Part shown: piece after piece, positions 24,501 through 38,556 of the stretch
Layout of the letters: every line of letters starts with the position of its first letter
How positions within the stretch are numbered: position 1 is the stretch's first letter
Source: Rhipicephalus microplus
Lineage: Eukaryota; Arthropoda; Arachnida; Ixodida; Ixodidae
Assembly (NCBI RefSeq): GCF_043290135.1
Contig: NC_134700.1
Span: forward strand, 242,925,088 to 242,989,087
Direction: 5' to 3'
DNA: 64,000 nucleotides
Made by a program: the position numbers and the translations under genes
Notes under the pieces: generated by a model
Told to the model about the DNA's origin: nothing
Database searches by the model: none
Seen by the model: only the letters and a program-made list of their open reading frames with translations

Positions 24501-26540
24501 ATTTTATTATCATGTGACGTAGTTGTGAGCGGTAAGAACGCAGCAGGCAATTCGGTAAAACATTAGTGGGCGAGCCTGTGCCCAGCGAACTAAAGCAGTC
24601 CCAGCGCAACAATATAGACCAAGACGGGGATCGAATGTCAATATAAAGTCGTTAAGCAGAGCCTTACCATTCTGGCATTTCTTTGCACTGCCGATATTTT
24701 AAATAGATGTCTAATTCGACGAACGCGCTAGTCTATAGAGACACGGGGAAGATTAACGTGTATAGCGGTCGAGGCTTGGTATATCGGTAATAGTGGAAGT
24801 GGAACCATACGTGTGATACATCCGCCAGTTCATATCTTACGTTTTCCAGTGCAGCCCTCTGTCGATTTGGTAGGGTTTTCGTAGAGGTTGGAACAACCGG
24901 TATCACCAGAGAGCTTCCGAACGAGAAGGCGTTTCGCTACTTGGCATCGTAGCATGGCGTCGTGAATAAGATGCAATAACTTGCTTAGAGAGAACGTAAA
25001 TATTTTTCCTAGAGAACTTAAATATTCTTTCGGCTAGAACGTTTTCGTGAAACGTAAGTAAGTTTTATAAAATTGTTATGGTGGATTACTGCAGTGATGG
25101 AAAGAAGAGATGTAAAGGAAAGGCATTGAGGTTAACTAGCCGAGGATAACCGGTTTGCTACCCTACACATGGGAACGGGAAAAGGGAGATTGAAAGAATG
25201 GAAAAGATAGCACACACACCAACACGCAGTCACAGTATACTGCAGTGAGGGTACACTGAATAACACTTTGACCACGAAGCAACGGCTGGACCTAACGTCC
25301 CTTACTATTTTTCGGTAAAGAAAAAGGCAACTCGTCAACTTTCTTCGTGGGGTAGGACGGTAACGCTTCCCTTTTTCTAAGGCGTAAAGAGCAACTTAGT
25401 TACCATTTCATTTTTTATAGTATCAGCTACAACAGTTTGCCAATGTGCGCCGTTGGACTAGTTGATTGATCGTGAAAGCGCTGCACAAAGATGTCTTGCG
25501 TCGTCCTTGTCGTCCTTTACTGTGGAATATTAAGCACCCGCTGTGGTTCGTCTGCAGGCTACGTAATGGGGAGGGCAATGAAAAGAAAGGCGAACAGCAC
25601 GGCCCACTGTTTTCATCGTGCATGCTCCGGCATTGGGGACAATAAAAAGATGCTAGATGCGATGACGCTATAGTAGATTTTTTTTAACATTCAGTCTAAA
25701 ACCACTCTAACATAAATGCCAAAGAGCAGATAATGCAGACGCCACGTGTTCGCGTTTTTTTCTTTTTTCATGCCAACTGTACATCACTGACGCATTCGCG
25801 CAGCCAACTGGCCTGTCATCATCCAACGTGCCGGTTTTGGGAGTGTTTTGAGTGCCTCTTAAAAATGCCGTTTAAATTATGAAAAAAGTGCTGTCACTGT
25901 GATTGCAAGTCTCATCGTTTAAGTCAGTGACTTTCGAAACGTTCAAAACGGTGGTCAGTGCCTGATGCATTTTCAGGCAATATGGCAAAAGTTTGGCGTT
26001 TGCGCATGAAACCCCGCGTAACGGCCTATAGCGATCTTTAAATCCCAACTTCCAGTTTGGCATCCATCATAACTGCTGCCATTCGGTGCATTAAAAGATA
26101 ATTAAGTGGACAAGCTTGTGTCCACTTTTCATGCACAGCAGCTTAAGTCTCTATACTCTAATTAACCGGCAGTTTTCAGCCGGCTTTCTCTGCGATCACA
26201 GCTGCGCACCAGGAACGTGTTAATTAAGAAGATGAAAAAAATTAAGACAGCTTTGCACTAGTGCTGCCAAGCTCGACGGGAGTGCAAACTTGGGGAGCCT
26301 GCGTTGTTCTTGTGTATTAGTTTTTTCTTGCTGTCTCTGTTTGCTAATCATTTTTTTTTTGCTTCCTTCTCTGTCTATTGCCTCCTGTCTTTCTGTTTTT
26401 CTTCCTTTCCTTTCTCTCTCTTTCTCTATTTCCGCTCCCTCCCTCATTAGGTCACATCCCATTTTTCTTTATCTTTCTGTCTAGCTCTTTCTTTTTTCTT
26501 TCTTTCTGGTGTTCATCGCTTTTCGTTACTGTATCCTTGT
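24501..26540. other. Intergenic; C/T-rich stretch at about 26330-26520
   Basis: No gene or repeat is recognised in 24501-26300. The pyrimidine-rich stretch before the next SINE gives long low-complexity frames on both strands that are not genes. Confidence 0.45.
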
Positions 26541-26766
26541 CCACCACGGTGTATCAGTGGTTATGGCGCTCCGCTGCTGACCCGGAAATCCCCGATTCGA
26601 TCCCGGATGCGGCGCTCGAGTTTCGGTGGAGGTGAAATGGTAGAGCTCCGTGGACGGTGCGATGTCAGCGCGCATTAAATAGCACCAGATGGTCGGAATT
26701 CCCGGAGCGCTCTATAACAGCGTGTCTCATGAACACACTATGGTTTAGGGACGTAAAACGCCAGAT
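26541..26766 (+). mobile_element. tRNA-derived SINE, second subfamily, plus strand
   Basis: The head has an A box near 26550-26566 (tgtatcagtggttatgg) and a B box near 26594-26604 (gattcgatccc). The body shares gtggaggtgaaatggtagag and the tail word gtttagggacgtaaaacg with the copy at 24346. It differs in the head from the Ruka-like copies (atcagtggttatgg against tctagtggctaagg). No clear target duplication is visible. Confidence 0.75.
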
Positions 26767-28861
26767 GTTTTTGTTGTCATTTGTATCTATCGATATCTTG
26801 CTTTGCCTGCCAACCTAATTGTATGTTTCCCATTCCTTCCTTCTTATTTTTTTTATTTTGCTCTGTCTAAACTTTGGACGAACCGGAGCAGATTCCCTGG
26901 GAGCAAAGCCCAATATGAAGCAAAGGAAAGAAAACAGCGTTAGCCACCTCATGATAACTAGGATTTTTCCGTGGGCTCAGCATGGCTCGACGAAAAGCTT
27001 GACTTTGGTGCCAGAAAAAAACAAACGAACAAACTGATAGCACCTCCGAGTGTCTACTAAACAAGAATTTGTCCTCTCGCATGCGGACGCCACTTAAAAA
27101 TGTGACCAGCAAGCCTGGCACCCATATGGCCGCCACAACACCTTGCCGGGATGTGCGGGGAGGGAGAGTGACGAAGCAGTTGCCAACGCAAGGATGCCGT
27201 AAAACGGGATTGGTATACACCGCTCAAGTTTGAACTGTCATGCATGAGCCTTATAGCAGGGTGAATGAACGCGTAAAAAAGGCATGCAGCGAGAACCGGG
27301 AAAAGCAGTGAATTCACTTACTCACTGAAGTTGACACTATACTTGTGATGCAAAACCAGTATTCAAATATATTAAGGCTTCTGGCAGGGCCAAGAAGAAA
27401 CTGGGTGTGAACTGTTAGCTTTTTACATTAAGTAAACGGGTGATAACCACGGAACTATTCACTTGCGTGGCATTGGCAAGAAAATAACTTTCTGCGCAGT
27501 TCTGTAGGCATGACGTAGGCCTGAACCTCCTCTTTGTTTTTTTTTTCTACGAACATGTGAAGAATGCATATGCGTACGTACATACCGCGTACATAAATCA
27601 GATGGTAGTATGCAATGTTTTTATCATTTGGTTTCCGCTATGTTTGTCCGGCCTAATTTTTTCCAAAATGGAACCACGCACGATCTCACCCCACAAAAAC
27701 TTTGTGAAGCATTTGAGGAATCAGCCAGAAGACTGTGACCACGTAGTATTTGTTCTTCACGTTGCAAACTCAACAGCAGGCATTTCACCTGACATAGTAC
27801 TTCTTCCATGAGCAATCGCCAAGTCATGATGCTTTAACCCATAAACTAGTTGGGAATGACATACTTGTAAAGTTTAGTGCGAACAAGTTCTGAAGTGCCC
27901 ACACTGTACACGCTCAGTTTTACAAGTGTGCGTCGTTTACAGCTCGCCCACCTCAGTTCCCCCAAGAGAGAAACTCATAAGTTGACACAATATGCCGCAT
28001 GAAATAGGTGCTTTTTTATTTTAAAGGAGAAGCTCCTCAAAGTGGAGTCATGGCCGCCATTGTCCCTCGATGCCGATGACCATGACGCAGATGTCGATGA
28101 AGAACAAGCGCGTTCCAGACCACACATTCTCTTTCTGCCATCACGGCACAGCACACTCACTCTATGGGATGACGTTGACGACGACGATAAAGAGTATGGC
28201 CATGGTGACCACAGACAACGGCAGGCTTGTGCAGTAGATGACGTCTCGTTATGCGCTGCGATGCATTTCGTATGACTAGAAACCACCAACAACCACCAGG
28301 GGAGCGTGCACAGACCTCATCTTCGCCAACGTCAGCTTAGATCCGATACCACAAAGCAGTAATATTGAAGGCAAAACGAAATTCACGGCTCAACACAACA
28401 TACCATTTATGACCAATAAACGCTCTATTTAACTGTACACCTCTTTGTCACTCATTTACACGCGGTAGTGGTCAATGTCACGGGTGAAGTGTAGTTACAC
28501 CGAACAATCCCACTGCTTCGCCCACTCATCATTATTAACTTCGTCATTTCGTGGAAATGCCGTGATTTTTTGCCGGGCAAAGATTGCTTAACTATTCGAA
28601 CTCAGCCGCTTGTCATTAGCTTGTGGGATATGTACCCACGTTGAGCCTATTTCTAGCTATGTTTACTCTTCCGATATACAAGCTTAGGAAAAAGTATGCT
28701 CGAGCGCATATGTAATAGAAAACAGCAACAAAAGCTTTACAGTCATCTCTCATGATGAAGGAGCAACACAAGTTCACTCCGCTGCAGTATAGTGCAAAAG
28801 TGCTGTGTGTGAAGCCAGACAAAAAATCAGAAGGGGTCGCTGTCATGGGACAGTGTGCGCC
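26767..28861. other. Intergenic with GGGGCGAAGC-family end fragment at 28515-28566
   Basis: Nothing is recognised in 26767-28000. At 28023-28050 aaaggagaagctcctcaaag is a short palindrome and may be a diverged family end. An open stretch at 28042-28275, rich in Asp and His codons, is unassigned. At 28515-28566 cttcgcccactcatcattatt is a diverged minus-strand GGGGCGAAGC-family end. Confidence 0.4.
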
Positions 28862-28921
28862 AATAAATGAATGAATGAATGAATGAATGAATGAATGAAT
28901 GAATGAATGAATGAATGAATA
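28862..28921. repeat. (TGAA)n microsatellite
   Basis: Fifteen or so TGAA units, followed at 28922 by agttttaggggcgaac, which resembles the A-end of the GGGGCGAAGC family. Confidence 0.95.
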
Positions 28922-30937
28922 AGTTTTAGGGGCGAACCATATGGTGTCCTGGTTCCTTGGCATGTGATGTCGTTGCCATGGTCTCGGCTTATCTGCTTGT
29001 CATGCCGTCGTGACGGTGCATCATAAGCGGGTATGCACCACAAAAATTGGGTGAATCCCACAACTCGACCCCGGTTCATACTATGCATAGCTTGACTTGG
29101 AAGTTCATCGTTACTGCCTAAAACATTGTGTTTCGTTCAGCAGCGGTGTCAGGACCTCCGACGAAATTCACCGAGGTGCTCAAATACCAAGGCATCTCTA
29201 CGGCAAAACCGCCTATTTGAAGCACCGCTCCTTGAAACATCCGCGAAGTGATGACACGTTAGAGGGCCGATGGCCAGTAAAGTAGTAACAATTTTGCTGA
29301 GGAAAACATCGGCGCGCACTGCATCCTTCGCCCCTCCCCAAGTTTAGCGAAAGCGGAGCTGAAACGTCTTCCATACATGTCCCTTCGCCACTATTTTTTC
29401 ACAATTTTATCGAACCTGAAATGTGCAATCTGCTGCACATGAACGCTTCATGCCACAGTTGCTAGGCTGGTGTTATATCTAGGACTATTTTTCTTCCAAG
29501 GATGGGTTTCGTGTACCCCACAAAGTGGCTTAGGAGGCCCCCACTGAAGTAAAGTTTGCGCGAGACACTGCGCTCTCACAAAAGTATTCCTGTGAAGTAG
29601 CAACAGCGTATACTATTATACGTATTACAATTGACATGCGTCGTCAGTATCCGTTTCCCGGTTCCGGATCGGCATACGCCATCATAGAACACATATATCT
29701 CAGTGACCACAAGCGTTTACGTTTGTGCGGCGAATCGTTTGGCGTAGATCGCCTGTTTTGACAGTTTTTCTTGCGCTTATGGCGACATAGAATCCTTCAA
29801 GACATTGTCGGGCATACTTTGACAAACTTGTAGGACAACGCGGGCCACATACAAAGAGAAAAATAGACCTGTAAGACAACGCAGAGTTCGTGTGCAAGGC
29901 GCGGTTAGTGCAGGCCTGCTGCCGTTGATTACTTATGTTCACATTACAATTATCTGGTATTATTGACAAATTATGTTTCGCTGCCTCAGAGACCACGGGG
30001 TCGCACGTGGTTGGTGAAACAACACCACACAAACCACCTAAGGCAGTGTCCTTCACCGACCGCATTTTACGGTTCTCAAATGCCACAGGTTTTGTCACCA
30101 ATTGCTGAATACAACCATCACCCAATAACAAGTTTGGCAACCAGTCGGGGATCGTTTCATCAAAAAAAAAAAAGTGTGCGGGTATTCCTGGAAAGCAAGG
30201 TGTGTTCGCTGTGTTCAAATAAATGCGTCACCTTTCGACAAAATTTGTCTAGCTCATAACGCCACATATAAGTGATCCCTAATCAATTCCGCAGCGATAC
30301 ACTTAGCGAAAAATGGGGGCGAATCGAAAGACGCCCGCATACACGAACGTTGTTCAGTGCCTCGAGGCCCTCCCTGTTTATGCGGGCTGGCCACACACTT
30401 CTCTGTTTCTCGGACGGGTGTTTCGTGTAATCACATTGGTTCGTGATTACTTTTGGCAAACAGTACATCTCTGCAAACAGTACATCTCTGCGTCTGGTAA
30501 ATATATTTTTTTTTCTTTGCCATCCTTGTGTGGCTGCCAAATATTGCACAATTTGTCAATGAGACAGATGACGTTGAAGGAAAGAAGGAGAGCCGCACAG
30601 ATTGAGATATAGTGTCGTCTGTTGCGAGGTACTTGATGATGGCGGCGCTTTACAAGACTGTACTTACGTAGTGGCAAGTTATGCATATTAGCAGGTTGCT
30701 GCAGGTTATGACATGGCTCAATAGTGGTCACACAAAAGGGCGGCTTTGCATTGACATCAGCATACATGATGCAATACAAATGAGAAAGGAATGTCATAAA
30801 AACCACCTTAAACCATGCACTGAGAAGTTAAATGCTTGGCCGACATTTAGATAAACCAATAGGTCTGTCCTCGTTGAATTTTTGCCAAATGTTTCCTCAG
30901 CTATAAATTAGTACCAACTAGCTCCAACCGGGATTCT
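28922..30937. other. Intergenic, nothing recognised
   Basis: Short frames only. A 17-base word, acagtacatctctgca, is repeated in tandem near 30460-30490. Confidence 0.45.
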
Positions 30938-31066
30938 GGTAGACCTTCGTCGACCCCCTTGTCTACGAAGGTAGACACGGGGTCTACCAGTATGGGTGTC
31001 TACCCTCATCCTAAGAGTAAATGCATGTCAACGCCCTTGTCAACGGTGGCACGCATTTACACTTAG
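30938..31066. repeat. Two adjacent imperfect hairpins
   Basis: 30938-30988 pairs ggtagacc with ggtctacc and cttcgt with acgaag. 31011-31066 pairs ctaagagtaaatgc with gcatttacacttag. Together they look like a small foldback repeat. Confidence 0.5.
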
Positions 31067-31070
31067 AACG

Positions 31071-31857
31071 TGGGTTAACTTTGACGCTCTCCATCACTGT
31101 CGCTACTGTATGCACCAAGTGAGTAGACTCTCAAACGACATCCGCACATTGTTCCCCGTCATCGGCGTCTACTGGTGCTACGTGATCGCGGCGGTGCTTT
31201 TATTCAGTGCTCACGAATGAGATTTGGGCGCTTCCCATCGCTTGGCCATGGTTCTTCGGCACGTTCAACAAAGGCTGCACAGGGACAAGCTGGTTTTCGC
31301 TCCCACAACAATGCCACTCGACTGATTCATTTTCAAAAACTACCATGGACATTTTAGTGTTCCTGCTTGCCTTCTCGCAAGCACGCTACTCAGGTGGTTG
31401 CGATATGTGGGGCGTAGAAAGCCGCAGCAATAGTTTACTTGCAGTACGCGGTTGTCACTAGGCCTAACCGAAGTTTTGATAACGGCGTCTGCACTCTCCG
31501 CACCTTCAAACCTGATGCACGCAATAAAATTTTGCTCACCGTCGTCCCAATGAGCACACTGATCATGCATGGCTTACGTGTGCGCTATTACTACTATCGG
31601 TCTGCCAGGCCTCAACTATATGACGCACTTTTTCATTGATGTGCCTACGTTAGGCTGGGCACACATACACTTTGGTGTGCATTTTCACTCTCAAAAATGC
31701 TAAGTTCGGCAGAATCCAGGCCTTGGGGCGATCGGTTTCATGCGAAGCAGTCCATGATGCAATTTTCAGCCTTGAGCGAAGCGTTATGAGGGAGATCGGA
31801 AAGCTGTGTGCACACTGCGAACTTAACAGGCCCGTTGACTACACTGACATTTAAATG
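31071..31857. other. Intergenic, nothing recognised
   Basis: Open frames on both strands at 31200-31570 have no recognisable domain. Confidence 0.4.
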
Positions 31858-32000
31858 TCCATTTTATTCATTTTATTCATTTATTTAGAAATACAGCAGA
31901 ACAATACATTGGCCCAAGCAAGAGGTGCCTTACAACGAGAAACAAGAAACAAAAAAGAAAAAGAAGATACAAACAAGCGTAAACGGTGCTATATAAAGAG
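31858..32000 (-). mobile_element. Possible LINE 3' end with (AATAAAATG)n-like tail
   Basis: The plus strand opens with ccattttattcattttattc, the reverse complement of a LINE-like tail, followed by gcagaacaatacattggccc, which resembles tick LINE 3' UTRs on the minus strand. No coding remnant is seen. Confidence 0.35.
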
Positions 32001-33323
32001 AAATAATGCGTAAGAAGAAGCAATCACACTCCGACATCACCAACATTCACAAGAAAAACGGTTTGTCCAGACAGTCATCTAATCATTTGGCTCAAATACA
32101 TCATTAGGAAAGAAATTTCTCTCTCTCATCATTTGGCGAAGAAAACCGTAGTCGTGAGTGTTTTTTCGAGAGAAAATCGGCGTATGCAGGTGTTCGTGAC
32201 TCTGTATTGTTCTTATTATAGTAGGCCGACATACCGAAGAGGCCAATGCCGTATTATTTGTCGTCGCAGGTGCATCGTGTAGTAGTGCCAGACTATTATT
32301 TGTACTGCGTATTTTTAGTGTCTGTATTCTTTTTTGTGATGATCATGAGAACAATGAATCTTTCTGGCAGATATGTATGTAAACATACCAAGTTTTTTTT
32401 TTCTGGACTCGCTTAAAGTCTTATGTAAGGTAAGCATCCGCATTACAGCACCGACGAAAGTATTAATTAAACAAAGTGCACTTTACGTTGCGATGATGTC
32501 AATATCGCATGTAAATGTTGTCCTACGCGGTCAAGTGCGTGGTCGAGCAACGCTTTAATATAGACTGCTGAATCATAGGAATACAAATAGCATGTTTATT
32601 AGACTGCCATAAAAGCGGTGCCAACACAATTGGAAGTGACATGTGCCCTACATGATGCGTGCATCATACGAGTACATACGTAGTGTTTTCAAAACTTAAT
32701 AGCCACCACTGCAACCACAATTGACGCTCAACCGTAACGCCTGCATGTGTTTCTCTGAAGGATATTCAAGAGTTCGCATGGCTCTGTGTTTGAATATCTG
32801 ACTGCCCCGCAAAACACTCGGCTTCAGTTTCTGCGGGGATCCTGTGTTTGCATTAGTCACCTCAACGTTGCCGGTGTCGGCTTTTTTAACGCTCTCAAAA
32901 TTAAAATATCAATATCTGTTCTCGTCGTACCTGGGTAGACACACACTGTCAATCACCTATGCCGCAGATCCGAATAACACATGCCGCGGTAAACAGGCAA
33001 GAGCGACACATACGTGTCTGGAGGAAAGGGTGCGACGACGTACGGTGACAAAACATTCATGTTATTCTTGTCATTGCTAGACAGTCATATTCGTCACACC
33101 TACTTAACCTCATTATATGGAAGATGGTGGGGCGCAGTACATAGCACGGACTGGAGGAGAGAAGAACAACACAAGCGCACTCTCATCTAGTCCATGTTAA
33201 TTACCACGGCCCACTTCTATCTTGCACAATGAACCGCAACCAACTAGTCCAGATGGCTGTTTTGCCACTTGCCCTCCCGATTTTGGACAACGCCAAGTGA
33301 AGAGGCCGATCACGAGAGCTACC
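32001..33323. other. Intergenic, nothing recognised
   Basis: The first few hundred bases may belong to the retroposon at 31858, but no motif is present. The remainder is featureless. Confidence 0.4.
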
Positions 33324-34163
<840 letters not shown>

Positions 34164-34216
34164 GAATGGCTAGAATGTCTTAGGTTCACTAAGAAATGTT
34201 TCGCATATAAATATAT

Positions 34217-34311
34217 TGTGAGGAAGCGGTTTATTGAGCCAGGCTCGAGCTAAATCACACTGGTGATGATATCTAAAGAGAATGAAGAGTCATTTGCTTG
34301 TCGCGCTCACA
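34217..34311 (-). repeat. 3' LTR of element C (95 bp)
   Basis: It matches 40270-40400 with three substitutions but lacks 36 bp present there. It carries a minus-strand AATAAA (ttatt word near 34231). A purine tract on the minus strand (GGGGGGTGGGTGGAA, 34317-34331) lies just inside. Confidence 0.9.
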
Positions 34312-34499
34312 CTAATTCCACCCACCCCCCAGCGCAGTGAAAGCGGCCGGCTGGTCACCTGAAAGTATTATGTAATACGTCGCGCATAAGGCTTTAAACG
34401 AGATATGTGCACTATCTCTGTCCCTCGGCAACGATGATGGGGATCAGTGCTAAGAGGAGAAACGCGGTAATTGACAGGAAATGTCTATTCGACCACCGT

Positions 34500-34742
34500 T
34501 GATTGATTGATATGTCGGGTTTAACGTCCCAAAACCACCATATGATTATGAGAGACACCGTAGTGGAGGGCTCCGGAAATTTCGACCACCTGGGGTTCTT
34601 TAACGTGCACCCAAATCTGAGCACATGGGCCTGCAACATTTCCGCCTCCATCGGAAATGCAGCCACCGCAGCCGGGATTTGAACCCGCGACCTGCGGGTC
34701 AGCAGCCGAGTACCTTAGCCACTAGACCACCGCGGCGGGGCG
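34500..34742 (-). mobile_element. tRNA-derived SINE (Ruka-like) inserted in element C integrase
   Basis: The copy is full length on the minus strand, with tRNA-like A and B boxes at the 34720/34680 side and an (AATC)n tail at 34500. A perfect 12-bp target duplication, ttcgaccaccgt, lies at 34488-34499 and 34743-34754. The host coding sequence resumes exactly after it, so it post-dates element C. Confidence 0.95.
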
Positions 34743-35106
34743 TTCGACCACCGTGTACGGCCCAATGAAGCGACTGATGAATTTGTCGCATAAGCCGGGG
34801 ACGCGCAGTGGAGTCCATAGAAGAACTTCGTCACCAAGGAAAAAACTCACAACACGGCGAGACGAGTCGTAGCGAGATTTTAGAGTGTCTTGAGAGAGGC
34901 CGGTGTTAACGCGGGCCAGGTGACGGCAGTGTATGAGACGAGATAAAAATTCTTCAGAGAAAGGAGCCGTCGAGGGTGCTGGGGCCGAAAGGAAAGAGAC
35001 GTCCAGAGCGAAACTCGGCGAGCGACCATGGACGAGAAAAAATGGGGGAAAGCCGGCAGTGCGTTGAGCATCCGTATTATAAGCGAATCTCACGAAGGGT
35101 AACATT

Positions 35107-35205
35107 GCCGATACTTATAGCGTGAGAACGAAACGCTATAACTATCGTCATGCCATACCAACTAGCCCAAGCTGGCACACTTTTTGGTTGAATTGCATCC
35201 CTGCT
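35107..35205. repeat. Insertion of about 100 bp of unknown origin in element C integrase
   Basis: The integrase frame is broken between TEHFHRTLSDMIAMYIHPNH and MLPFVRFAYNTDAQRT by sequence with no counterpart in element B (for example gagaacgaaacgctataac and ccaactagcccaagc). I recognise no family and no clear target duplication. Confidence 0.5.
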
Positions 35206-36893
35206 CATGTGGTTGGGGTGAATGTACATGGCGATCATGTCAGATAGGGTCCGATGAAAGTGTTCAGTCAATCCGTTGGTCTGCGGGTGTTAGCTAGAAG
35301 TGGTCTTGTGAACAGTGTTCGAGGCACGCAAAACTTGCCCGACAATAGAAGAGAGAAAGACTTTGCCACGATCGCTCAGGAGAATGCGTGGAGCTCCATG
35401 GCGCAAAAAGATGTGGCGAAGAACGAAATCGGCGACCTCAGTGGCAGTCCCAGATGGTATAGAATCTGTTTCTGCGTAGCGGGTAAGGTGGTCGACGGCC
35501 GTGACGATCCAGCGATTCTCATTGGATGATAAAGGAAGAGGGCCATACAAGTCGATTCCAACGACTTCAAAAGGCGAGGTGGGACAAGGAAGATGTTGCA
35601 TTAAGCCAGCCGGAGCAGTTGTCGGTCGTTTTCGCCATTGGCCGGTAATGACGGCTATGGTCGGTAACGACGGTAAAATGACGGCCGTGAAGATATGGTC
35701 GGAATCTTTGCACTGCCCAAACAGCAAGGCACTCCTGCTCGGTGATAGTGTAGTTCTTTTCTGTAGCGGTAAGAACACGACTTGTGTAAGCAACGACGCG
35801 TTCGCGTGAGTTTTTGCCATGTTGTAAGAGTACCGTACCTAGACCATGACTACTTGCATCAGTGTGAAGGATGGTGGGTGTGGTCGAATCGAAGTGGCAC
35901 AGTACCGAATCCGACGTGAGGGCTTGTTCAATGCCGTGAAAGCGCTTTAGCAGTCTTCGGACCAAACGAAGGTGACGTTCCTTGCGAGAAGTTGATGGAG
36001 CGGAGACGCAAGTTCCGCGAAGCCGTATGAAGCGCCGGAAGTAAGAAGGTAACCCAAGAAAGCAGCGCAGGTCCTTCTGACGTAGTGGACGAGAAAAATC
36101 GAGGACGGCGACAAGCTTCTCGGGGACCGGCCGAATTCTTTCTTTGCTGACGAGGTGGCCGAGAACCATGTCTTGCTAGCAAAGGTACATTTCTTGGCGT
36201 TAAGCTGTAGACCGGCTTTTGCAAGGCATGTGAGGACTTCGTCAAGACGTTGTAGATGCTGCGAGAACGTGGATGAAAACACTACTATGTCGTCGAGATA
36301 GCACAGACCCGCTTTCCATTTCAAACCACGCAATACACCCTCTATCATGCGTTCAAAGGTGTCGGGCGTATTACAGAGTCCAAAAGGCATCACATTGAAC
36401 TCGTACAGCCCCTCTGGCGTTGAAAAGGCGGTCTTCCCTTTATCAGACTCGAACATTTGTATCTGCCAGTAGCCTAACATAAAGTTGAGGCTAGAAAAAT
36501 ACTCGGCGTCCTGCAATGAATCCAGTGCGACGTCGATCCGAGAGAGAGGATAAACATTCTTGCGCGTTACTTTGTTTAGCGCCCGGTAATCGATGCAGAA
36601 ACGCACTGTCCCATCTTCCTTTTGAACTAGAAGAACTGGGGATGACCAGGGACTCCAGGAAGCACGTATCATGTTGCGTCGTGGCATGTCTGAGACGTTC
36701 TCCTCGATGAGCAGCGTTCTGCCTGAGACACGCGATATGGACGATGTACAATACGAGAGCCGTCAGTCTGGCTGCTCTGAGTAGCGGTGGTAGTCATGCT
36801 GAGGACAGGCGAGTTCACGCCAAATAGAGAATGGTGTCTATTCAACAGGGCGACCAAATCTTAAGTTTAAGCAGTCAGTGTTTATGAATGGCA

Positions 36894-36961
36894 GTCACAA
36901 TCACTGCCATTCAATGCCTCTTCCAGGTGTGGAAGAGGCATTGAATGGCAATGATTGTGAC
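36894..36961. repeat. 31-bp inverted duplication inside element C pol
   Basis: Arms 36894-36924 and 36931-36961 are reverse complements with a single mismatch around a 6-base loop, aggtgt. It lies between the protease and RT pieces and contains the stop that ends the protease frame at 36901. A template-switch event during replication or reverse transcription would explain it. Confidence 0.9.
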
Positions 36962-38556
36962 TTTGGGACATCGTTGTGGTAGTGTTTCGGAAGAGCAACA
37001 AGCGCAGCAGGCTCACTGTCGACCGCGCAAGATACTGCTGAGGCACAGAGGAGCAGTACACAATCGGGCGTTTGATTTAAGGCGGTTAGGTAGGTAGACC
37101 CATCGAGGAAGCGAATAAGCCCTGGTGTGATCACAATGCCCCTACATAGGGTATGGCCGTAAGGGAGAATTAGTACGGCACCATCCACAATGTTGGTGCA
37201 ATTAACACTTATAATTTCTTCGATGTATTGCCGAAGTACATAATCTGACGTGGTGACATGGCGGATGCGTCCAGCGTGTTCAAGCGGCGAAGAGTCAGTG
37301 GCATTTAGACGCAGGAGGCGCTGATGACAAGATATGAAAGCGGACGCAAAGGACAAGAAATCCCACCTCGGAATGAGAACGTGGGTGCACTTACGAAATA
37401 CCGCGAAAATGATGTGATGACGAATGCCTTCTATGCAGACATGAACGGTACACTGTGCAAGTGGAAGAATGAGAGCGTTGGTCGCTGCACGGAGAGGGGG
37501 GCCGCCATTAGGCGTGGTGACTTTTCGAAGGCGCGAACAAAACTCAGCATGAATAACCGAAACGGCAGTGTCAGTGTTTACAAGAGCCTCAACGCGTACA
37601 CTTTCTACAAACATTACTATTAAATTCGATTACCACTCTGGAGGAATTGTTAGTTGTCCGGTGGATGTAGTTTCCCCTCCTGAAACTGCATCGGGGAGTT
37701 TTCCGCGTGGGCGTTCGTGGAATGGGAGGCGCGCCGCAGAGGCGACACTCAACGGCGACCTGTCGAAGGTGACCTGCGGCGAGACGTACGGGAATTCCCA
37801 GGCATGTCAATATGGTAGGTAGGAGACGGTGAACGGTTATAGGACGAGTGGGAGGGTGGTCATAGGTAGTTCATGGTCGGAGGGAAGCTTCGATGTTCTT
37901 CAGGAGCGTAACCGCGTTGCTCGTCCTGTTGGCGCCTTCGACAAAACCGAACGATATGTCCTCGATAGCCACAGTAGTAACATATTGGCCGAGAAGGACG
38001 CTGAAGTGCTAGTAAGGCGGTGCACGCAATGACAGTGACAACGAAGCCACAGGCGTATGGTCTGCTGGGGTAGGCACAGAAACTGTGGGTGCGGCAGAGA
38101 GCACGGCGACTTCGGCGTACGTGCGCGTCTGGCGCACGCAGGGACTGTTGGAACACGTCGAACGCGATGCGGACGCGATCTCTTGCTTAATCAGGTCTCG
38201 CAAGCTATCTTTTGCAAAAGGGAGAGTAACTGCAGCGCAGGACGAGCAGCGCCCGCGAAGCTCTTCACGGACGATGTCGCGAATAAGTGCACGCAAGTCG
38301 AGGGGTGCAGGCAAATGAATGTTGGTGGCATCGTAGTAGAGGCGAAGAGATTGAAGCTCGTCAAGTCGCTGACAGATGGTTATCACTGACAGTCGCTGAC
38401 AGATGGTCTTGGGTGGTGGCAGGATTTTACGTGGCGCGGGCGTTAAAGGCAACGGTGTTGATGCCTTTATTAACGTGGCGTATTTGGTCGTTCTAGGACA
38501 TGGTGGAGTTAACACGCTTGCACAGTGCAAGGACATCCTCAATATACGAGGTGTAA

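Larger units (their letters stand above)
34368..37614 (-). pseudogene. pol: Pol polyprotein of element C, broken
   Basis: Pieces in order on the minus strand: protease (36901-37614), where the expected DTG reads NTD, so the catalytic Asp is lost; the RT start (36669-36857); RT palm (35947-36687) with SPWSSPVLLVQKEDGT, MPFGLCNTPDTFERM and an intact YLDD at 36289-36300; RNase H with HTDASSHGLG (35567-36169); integrase core (35290-35820) with GIDLYGPLP and LLSDRG, then TEHFHRTL; and a C-terminal domain ending with EIVHISRLKPYARRIT at 34368. Several frameshifts separate them. The second half of RNase H and the integrase zinc finger are deleted near 35650. A SINE splits the integrase C-terminus. 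Confidence 0.92.

Noticed and set aside
26378..26635. Phe/Leu/Ser-rich frame that looks like membrane segments
   Set aside because: It comes from a C/T-rich low-complexity stretch running into a SINE.
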